The notes beneath the pieces were generated by a model that worked only from the letters and a program-made list of their open reading frames with translations, made no database searches and was not told the origin of the DNA. DNA of 64,000 nucleotides from RHKX01 sp963826475 (GTDB lineage: Bacteria > Actinomycetota > Thermoleophilia > Solirubrobacterales > 70-9): positions 186,001-250,000 of the forward strand of contig CAWGXC010000003.1 of assembly GCA_963826475.1 (NCBI GenBank). The letters are read 5' to 3'. The position numbers were made by a program, and so were the translations under genes. Positions 60,338-64,000 of the stretch are shown in pieces; the first letter of the stretch is position 1, and each line of letters starts with the position of its first letter.

Positions 60338-61579
60338 ATGTCCGAGCAGCAGACGAAGTCAGAAGAACTCGACGGCCTCCTGCTGTCGGACCTCGAGCAC
60401 TGGGAGGACGGTCCGCCCCAGGAGATCTTCGAGCGGATGCGCTCCGAATGCCCAGTCCACTGGAGCCCGAAGATCACCGAGTACCCGGAGGAGGCCGGCT
60501 TCTGGTCGGTGACCACCGCCGACGACGTGCTCGAGGTGAGCCGCGACTGGCAGACGTACTCATCGGCCACCGGCATCACCGCCCTGACCGACGCGATCCT
60601 GCCGCTCGAGCTGACGCAGGCGATGTTCATCGGAATGGACCCGCCCAAGCACGATCGCCTGAAGGCGCTCTTCCAGCGCGGCTTCACTCCCAAGCGAATC
60701 GCCGAGCACGAGAGCGAGATCCGGCAGATCGCCAAAGACGTCCTCGATGGCGTTGAGGGCCGCGAGAGCGTCGAGCTCGTCAACGAGGTCGCGCAACCGT
60801 TCGTTTCGCGGGTGATCGGCAGCTTCATGGGCATTCCCGAGGGGGAAGATGAGATCTGGGCCCGCCTGATGAACTCGATGCTCGCCGCCAACGACCCCGA
60901 CATCAATCCCGAGGGCGTCGCGGCGGTCATGCAGCGCGACGTGCCGGAGATGTTCGAGCGCTGCACGAAGCTGATCGCCGAGCGCCGTGAGAACCCCACC
61001 GACGACCTGACCAGCGTCCTCGTCCACGCCGAGATCGATGGCGAGAGCCTCGAGGAGCACGAGATCGTCATGGGCTTCTTCCTGCTCGTCGCCGCCGGAA
61101 ACGACAGCACCAAGGCCACTTACTGCAGCGCGATGAGGGCGCTGATGGAGGATCCGAGCCAGAAGCAGCAGCTCCTCGACGACCCCTCGCTCATCCCCTC
61201 GGCGGTCGAGGAGGCCCTGCGGATGTTTCCCGCCTTCGCCCATTTTCGCCGGACCGCCACCCGCGACGTCGAGCTCAACGGCACGATGATCAAAAAGGGC
61301 GAGAAGGTCGTGCTCTGGTACGTCTCGTCGAACCGGGACGAGACGCGATACGAGGACCCCAACACCTTCGACGTCACCCGCAATCCGGAGCACCAGGCTT
61401 TCGGCGCCGGGGGGCGGCACTTCTGCCTCGGCACCGCCCTCGCGCGGCTCGAGCTTCAGATCCTGATCGAGGAAACGCTCGCCCGCTTTCCCGGGATCGA
61501 GCTCGACGGGGAGCCGAAGCACGCCGCGACGCAGTTCGTCAACCAGCTCAAGAGCCTGCCGGTCAGACTCCAGGCCTAA
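60338..61579 (+). CDS. Cytochrome P450
   Basis: A 413-residue soluble bacterial P450. FGAGGRHFCLGTALARLE is the haem-binding motif with the Cys ligand at about residue 364; EEALRMFP is the ExxR motif and VAAGNDSTK the oxygen-activating I-helix motif. The type resembles CYP families that oxidise terpenes or alkanes. GAGGGAG precedes the ATG. Redox partners are not encoded here. Confidence 0.92.
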   Translation: MSEQQTKSEELDGLLLSDLEHWEDGPPQEIFERMRSECPVHWSPKITEYPEEAGFWSVTTADDVLEVSRDWQTYSSATGITALTDAILPLELTQAMFIGMDPPKHDRLKALFQRGFTPKRIAEHESEIRQIAKDVLDGVEGRESVELVNEVAQPFVSRVIGSFMGIPEGEDEIWARLMNSMLAANDPDINPEGVAAVMQRDVPEMFERCTKLIAERRENPTDDLTSVLVHAEIDGESLEEHEIVMGFFLLVAAGNDSTKATYCSAMRALMEDPSQKQQLLDDPSLIPSAVEEALRMFPAFAHFRRTATRDVELNGTMIKKGEKVVLWYVSSNRDETRYEDPNTFDVTRNPEHQAFGAGGRHFCLGTALARLELQILIEETLARFPGIELDGEPKHAATQFVNQLKSLPVRLQA

Positions 61580-61612
61580 GTCCGGTGGACGCCTGCGTCC
61601 GCCGGCCGAGGC

Positions 61613-61618
61613 CATAAT
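61613..61618 (+). promoter_or_regulatory. -10 hexamer of the tRNA gene
   Basis: CATAAT, ten bases upstream of the tRNA 5' end; the strongest TATAAT-like box in the area. Confidence 0.45.
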
Positions 61619-61628
61619 TCCCTTTCAG

Positions 61629-61702
61629 GCCCCCGTAGCTCAGCTGGATAGAGCGCTGGCCTTCTAAGCCGGATGTCGCAGGTTCGAATCCTGCCGGGGG
61701 TA
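61629..61702 (+). tRNA. tRNA-Arg (UCU anticodon)
   Basis: A complete cloverleaf of 74 bases: acceptor GCCCCCG/CGGGGGT (one G-U at the end), D-arm GCTC...GAGC, anticodon stem CTGGC/GCCGG with loop CTTCTAA (anticodon TCT), a five-base variable loop and T-arm GCAGG-TTCGAAT-CCTGC. No CCA is encoded. It reads AGA, a rare Arg codon in such a genome. Confidence 0.92.
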
Positions 61703-61713
61703 CTACGCGTCGC

Positions 61714-61727
61714 CGGTGCATCCACCG
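61714..61727 (+). terminator. Hairpin after the tRNA
   Basis: CGGTG-CATC-CACCG followed by TTT, 11 bases after the tRNA. Weak terminator. Confidence 0.4.
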
Positions 61728-61740
61728 TTTCAGCAGACGC

Positions 61741-63186
61741 TCACCCCCGATAACCCGGAAGCTCGAAAGCCACCACAGCGCCTCCGCCGGTGGAGCCTGT
61801 GACGCCCTGCGCCCATATCCTTCCTCCGTGTGACTCGACGATCGAGCGAGCGATCGCGAGACCGAGGCCGCTGCCACCGCGATCGCGACCTCGCCCCTCT
61901 TCGGTCCGGTAGAAGCGGTCGAAGAGCCGCTCCGCCTCGGCGGCACCGAATCCAGGCCCGTCATCGCGGACCTCGAAGCGGATGCGGTCGCCGAGCGGGA
62001 GCGCGTGGACGCTCACGCACCCTCCCTCTCGCGTATGCGCGACCGCGTTTCCGAGCAGGTTCCGGAACACCTGCGCGAGTCGATCCGGATCCGCCTCGAT
62101 CGTGCCGCCGACCTCGGCGACGTCGTAGTTGCGGCGACCCATCAGGGGCAGGTCGCGACGCAGGTCGGAGAGGAGGTCGGAGACGTCGACGCGCTCACGA
62201 CGCTCTGGTCCGCCCGAGTCCTCGGAGGCGAGCGTGAGCATCTCGGCCACCAGGCGCTCCATTCGCCTCAGCTCGCGCATCACGACGTCGAGCCGCTCCC
62301 TCTCATCCGGGGCCGCTTGACGGCGGAGCAGCGCCAGTTCGCCTTGGGCGATCGTCACGGGAGTGCGAAGCTCGTGCGAGGCGTCTGCCACGAACTCGCG
62401 CTCGCGTTCGAACGAGGCCTGCAGCCGGTCGAGCATGTGATTGATCGAGTGGGAGAGGCTGCGGACCTCGGTCGGCCCCTCGGCCTCGCCGAGCCGGCGA
62501 TCGAGCCCCGCGGTATCGACCTCCGCCGCAAAGCCGGCGATCCGCTGCAGGGGGTTGGCAACGAGGGTTGCGATCCACACGGCGGCCGCGATCAGGACGA
62601 GAACCGCCACGAGCCCAACCACGAGGAGCGTGTCCCGGAGGCTCCCCTGGGCCGCTCCGACGGGCGCAAGAGATTGCGCGACGCGAAACGTCCCGACGGG
62701 AGCTTCTGCGGGCCCGATCAGCTTCGACAGGACTCGCAGGTGGCCTCCGTCGGGTGCGCCGATCGTTGCGAAGCCCAGCGGTGCTCCGAGTACGCCGGAG
62801 GAAGTCGAACCGGTGCTCTCGTCACCCTGCTCCGGTCCCTCGTCGCCCTCCGGCGTGACCGCCTCGCGCTGGTTCGTGATCACCGGAGCGGAGCCGCCGG
62901 TGCCGACCTGAATGGCGAAGACCCTGGAGTCGCCGTGATAGCCCTGGGTGGCGACGAAGGCGCGAGCACGACGAATTAGCTGGTTCTCGGTCGCGGAGCT
63001 GCCGGCCGCGGACCCCTCGAACTCGCCGAGGTCGGTCTGAAGCTGATCGTCGATCCCGCGGCTGAGGTCTGCCCCCGTTCCCTCGTGCAACGCGAAGAAG
63101 CTGCCCGCGAGGACGGCGACGGCGACGATCAGGATCGCGGCGACGAGCCTCCCTCGAAGACCGCTGGGAACCAGCACCGCCCTCAC
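61741..63186 (-). CDS. Two-component sensor histidine kinase
   Basis: 481 residues. Two membrane helices (about 12-32 and 185-207) surround an extracytoplasmic domain with a low-complexity Glu/Gly stretch; a HAMP-like segment follows (VANPLQRIAGFAAEVD). ADASHELRTPV carries the phospho-His near residue 273, and NLLGNAVAHT, DDGPGFG and GGSGLGLAIA are the N, G1 and G2 boxes of the ATPase domain. The GTG start overlaps the response regulator stop. Signal unknown. Confidence 0.92.
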   Translation of the reverse strand: MRAVLVPSGLRGRLVAAILIVAVAVLAGSFFALHEGTGADLSRGIDDQLQTDLGEFEGSAAGSSATENQLIRRARAFVATQGYHGDSRVFAIQVGTGGSAPVITNQREAVTPEGDEGPEQGDESTGSTSSGVLGAPLGFATIGAPDGGHLRVLSKLIGPAEAPVGTFRVAQSLAPVGAAQGSLRDTLLVVGLVAVLVLIAAAVWIATLVANPLQRIAGFAAEVDTAGLDRRLGEAEGPTEVRSLSHSINHMLDRLQASFEREREFVADASHELRTPVTIAQGELALLRRQAAPDERERLDVVMRELRRMERLVAEMLTLASEDSGGPERRERVDVSDLLSDLRRDLPLMGRRNYDVAEVGGTIEADPDRLAQVFRNLLGNAVAHTREGGCVSVHALPLGDRIRFEVRDDGPGFGAAEAERLFDRFYRTEEGRGRDRGGSGLGLAIARSIVESHGGRIWAQGVTGSTGGGAVVAFELPGYRG

Positions 63187-63854
63187 GAAGCCCTGAGCCG
63201 GAATCCGGCGGAGCGGACAGTCTCGATCGGAGGTGGATCCCCGTTGACGGTCAGCTTGCGCCGCAGGTAGTTGATGTAGACGCTGAGCACGTTGGTGCCG
63301 GGGTCGAAGTCGTAACCCCAGACGGCGCTGAGAATCTGCTCGCGTGAGAGGACCTGGCCAGGGTGGCGCATCAGGTAGACGAGCAGCTCGAACTCCCGGG
63401 CGGTCAGGCGCACGGCCACGCCGAGGCGATCGACCTCGCGGGTGCGCAGGTCGAGCTCGATGTCCCCCACGACCAGGCGAGTCGGATCATGCTGGGCCGG
63501 TCTGCGGAGTTGCGCCCGGACCCGGGCGAGCAGTTCGTCGAGGTCGAACGGCTTGGTGATGTAGTCGTCGGCGCCGAGGTCAAGTCCCTCGATGACATCG
63601 CGCTTCTGCCCGAGCGCGGTGAGCATGATCACCGGCAGCTCCGGTCTCTTTGCGCGGATCGTCGCGAGGACCTCGAAGCCACCTCGACGAGGCAGCATGA
63701 CGTCCAAGAGAGCGAGGTCGAAGTCCCCGGTCAGCGCCAGCCTCTCGGCCTCCTCGCCGTCGGCGGCAACGGTCGTCGCGAATCCCTCCGACTCCAGTGC
63801 CCGCGACAGGAACTCTGCGATCCCGCGCTCATCCTCCACGACCAGAATCCTCAC
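63183..63854 (-). CDS. OmpR-family response regulator
   Basis: 223 residues. The receiver domain has VVEDERG (acidic pocket), ALLDVMLP (phospho-Asp 51) and ITKPF (Lys). The winged-helix DNA-binding domain (LTAREFELLVYLMRHPGQVLSREQIL, key part LTAREFELLVYLM) follows. Activated by the downstream-encoded kinase. Upstream sequence (63855-64000) shows no clear promoter. Confidence 0.93.
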   Translation of the reverse strand: MRILVVEDERGIAEFLSRALESEGFATTVAADGEEAERLALTGDFDLALLDVMLPRRGGFEVLATIRAKRPELPVIMLTALGQKRDVIEGLDLGADDYITKPFDLDELLARVRAQLRRPAQHDPTRLVVGDIELDLRTREVDRLGVAVRLTAREFELLVYLMRHPGQVLSREQILSAVWGYDFDPGTNVLSVYINYLRRKLTVNGDPPPIETVRSAGFRLRAS

Positions 63855-63954
63855 GCGGCCATCGTATGTGCGATCCGTTTGGCGACCGAGAAATCTCAGG
63901 AAGCTCTAATCAGCGGCTTATGACCCGCTGAGCGCGGCCGGAGAGATTGTTCTC
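63855..63954. promoter_or_regulatory. Divergent intergenic region at the right edge
   Basis: About 100 bases between the regulator start and a possible plus-strand start. GGAGAGA at about 63940-63946 may be a ribosome binding site for the latter. Nothing else is recognised. Confidence 0.3.
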
Positions 63955-64000
63955 ATGCAGTTCGCCGCCGCCAATGAGATTGCAACGACGCCTCCCGTAC
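63955..64000 (+). CDS. Possible start of a SRPBCC-like protein, truncated by the window edge
   Basis: ATG at 63955 after GGAGAGATT opens a frame of 15 codons with no stop (MQFAAANEIATTPPV). The beginning resembles polyketide cyclase/SRPBCC proteins, which often start with a short basic strand then AxPxxV. Too short to be sure. Confidence 0.3.
   Translation, partial: MQFAAANEIATTPPV

Overview
The window is chromosomal DNA from a high-GC actinobacterium. The FbiC-type fused FO synthase, GTP-dependent PEP carboxykinase, DivIVA-like protein, TANNNT -10 hexamers set close to start codons, frequent GTG/TTG starts and Arg-rich secreted proteins all point that way. The mix of an actinobacterial fused FbiC with a free-standing archaeal-style CofE, and a malyl-CoA lyase resembling the Chloroflexus enzyme, makes me think of the deep Thermoleophilia/Solirubrobacterales branch. 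That placement is inference. I see no rRNA, CRISPR array, insertion sequence or phage gene. Coding density is very high: no gene-free stretch exceeds 300 bases and many neighbours overlap by 4 bases.

Layout. 1-9.1 kb: the end of a ring-cleaving (MhqO-like) dioxygenase and an MhqD-like esterase, facing a six-gene minus-strand run (acyl-CoA synthetase, MFS exporter, coiled-coil protein, secreted glycosidase, GST-like protein, secreted esterase). 9.1-12 kb: an amino-acid permease and an EAL-DICT protein. 12-14.3 kb: a tightly overlapped sucC-like/sucD-like/ferredoxin operon. 15-18.6 kb: GTP-type PEP carboxykinase and a family II pyrophosphatase with CBS domains. 19-33.4 kb: the metabolic core, with malyl-CoA lyase, an acyl-CoA dehydrogenase, a MaoC hydratase, an ethylmalonyl-CoA-mutase-type B12 enzyme and crotonyl-CoA carboxylase/reductase, interleaved with a PEPCK-C-terminus-like protein, an M42 peptidase, ClpS and a LysR regulator. 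33.5-46 kb: an M32 peptidase, a DUF2130-like nuclease, an FMN 2-hydroxyacid dehydrogenase, an acyltransferase, a YgfZ-like protein, a DtxR-type regulator with an NRAMP transporter, an orphan ABC binding protein, an SGNH hydrolase and a family I pyrophosphatase. 46-52.3 kb: an aquaporin and the coenzyme F420 genes (fbiC convergent with npdG-cofD-cofC-cofE). 52.3-59 kb: an SDR, FlK-like thioesterase, HMG-CoA-lyase-like run, a 3-hydroxybutyryl-CoA dehydrogenase, and a DivIVA-like gene overlapping a propionyl-CoA-carboxylase-type beta subunit. 59-64 kb: a degenerate M28 peptidase, a P450, tRNA-Arg(UCU) and a two-component system.

How it fits together. Ccr, Ecm, the acyl-CoA dehydrogenase, the MaoC protein and Mcl are the signature steps of the ethylmalonyl-CoA pathway, the glyoxylate-shunt alternative for growth on acetyl-CoA. 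The 3-hydroxybutyryl-CoA dehydrogenase, carboxylase beta subunit, sucCD-like ligase and PEPCK could supply crotonyl-CoA, handle propionyl-CoA and feed gluconeogenesis. The F420 genes, P450, SDR and acyl-CoA synthetases suggest an aerobic, fatty-acid and aromatic-degrading lifestyle.

The items I find most worth a second look are the sucC/sucD/ferredoxin triad, the DivIVA-acyl-CoA carboxylase overlap, a 46-base repeat present in two distant intergenic regions, the free-standing PEPCK-tail protein, the SCP2-like gene inside the ethylmalonyl-CoA cluster, and several exact palindromes at promoters and stop codons.
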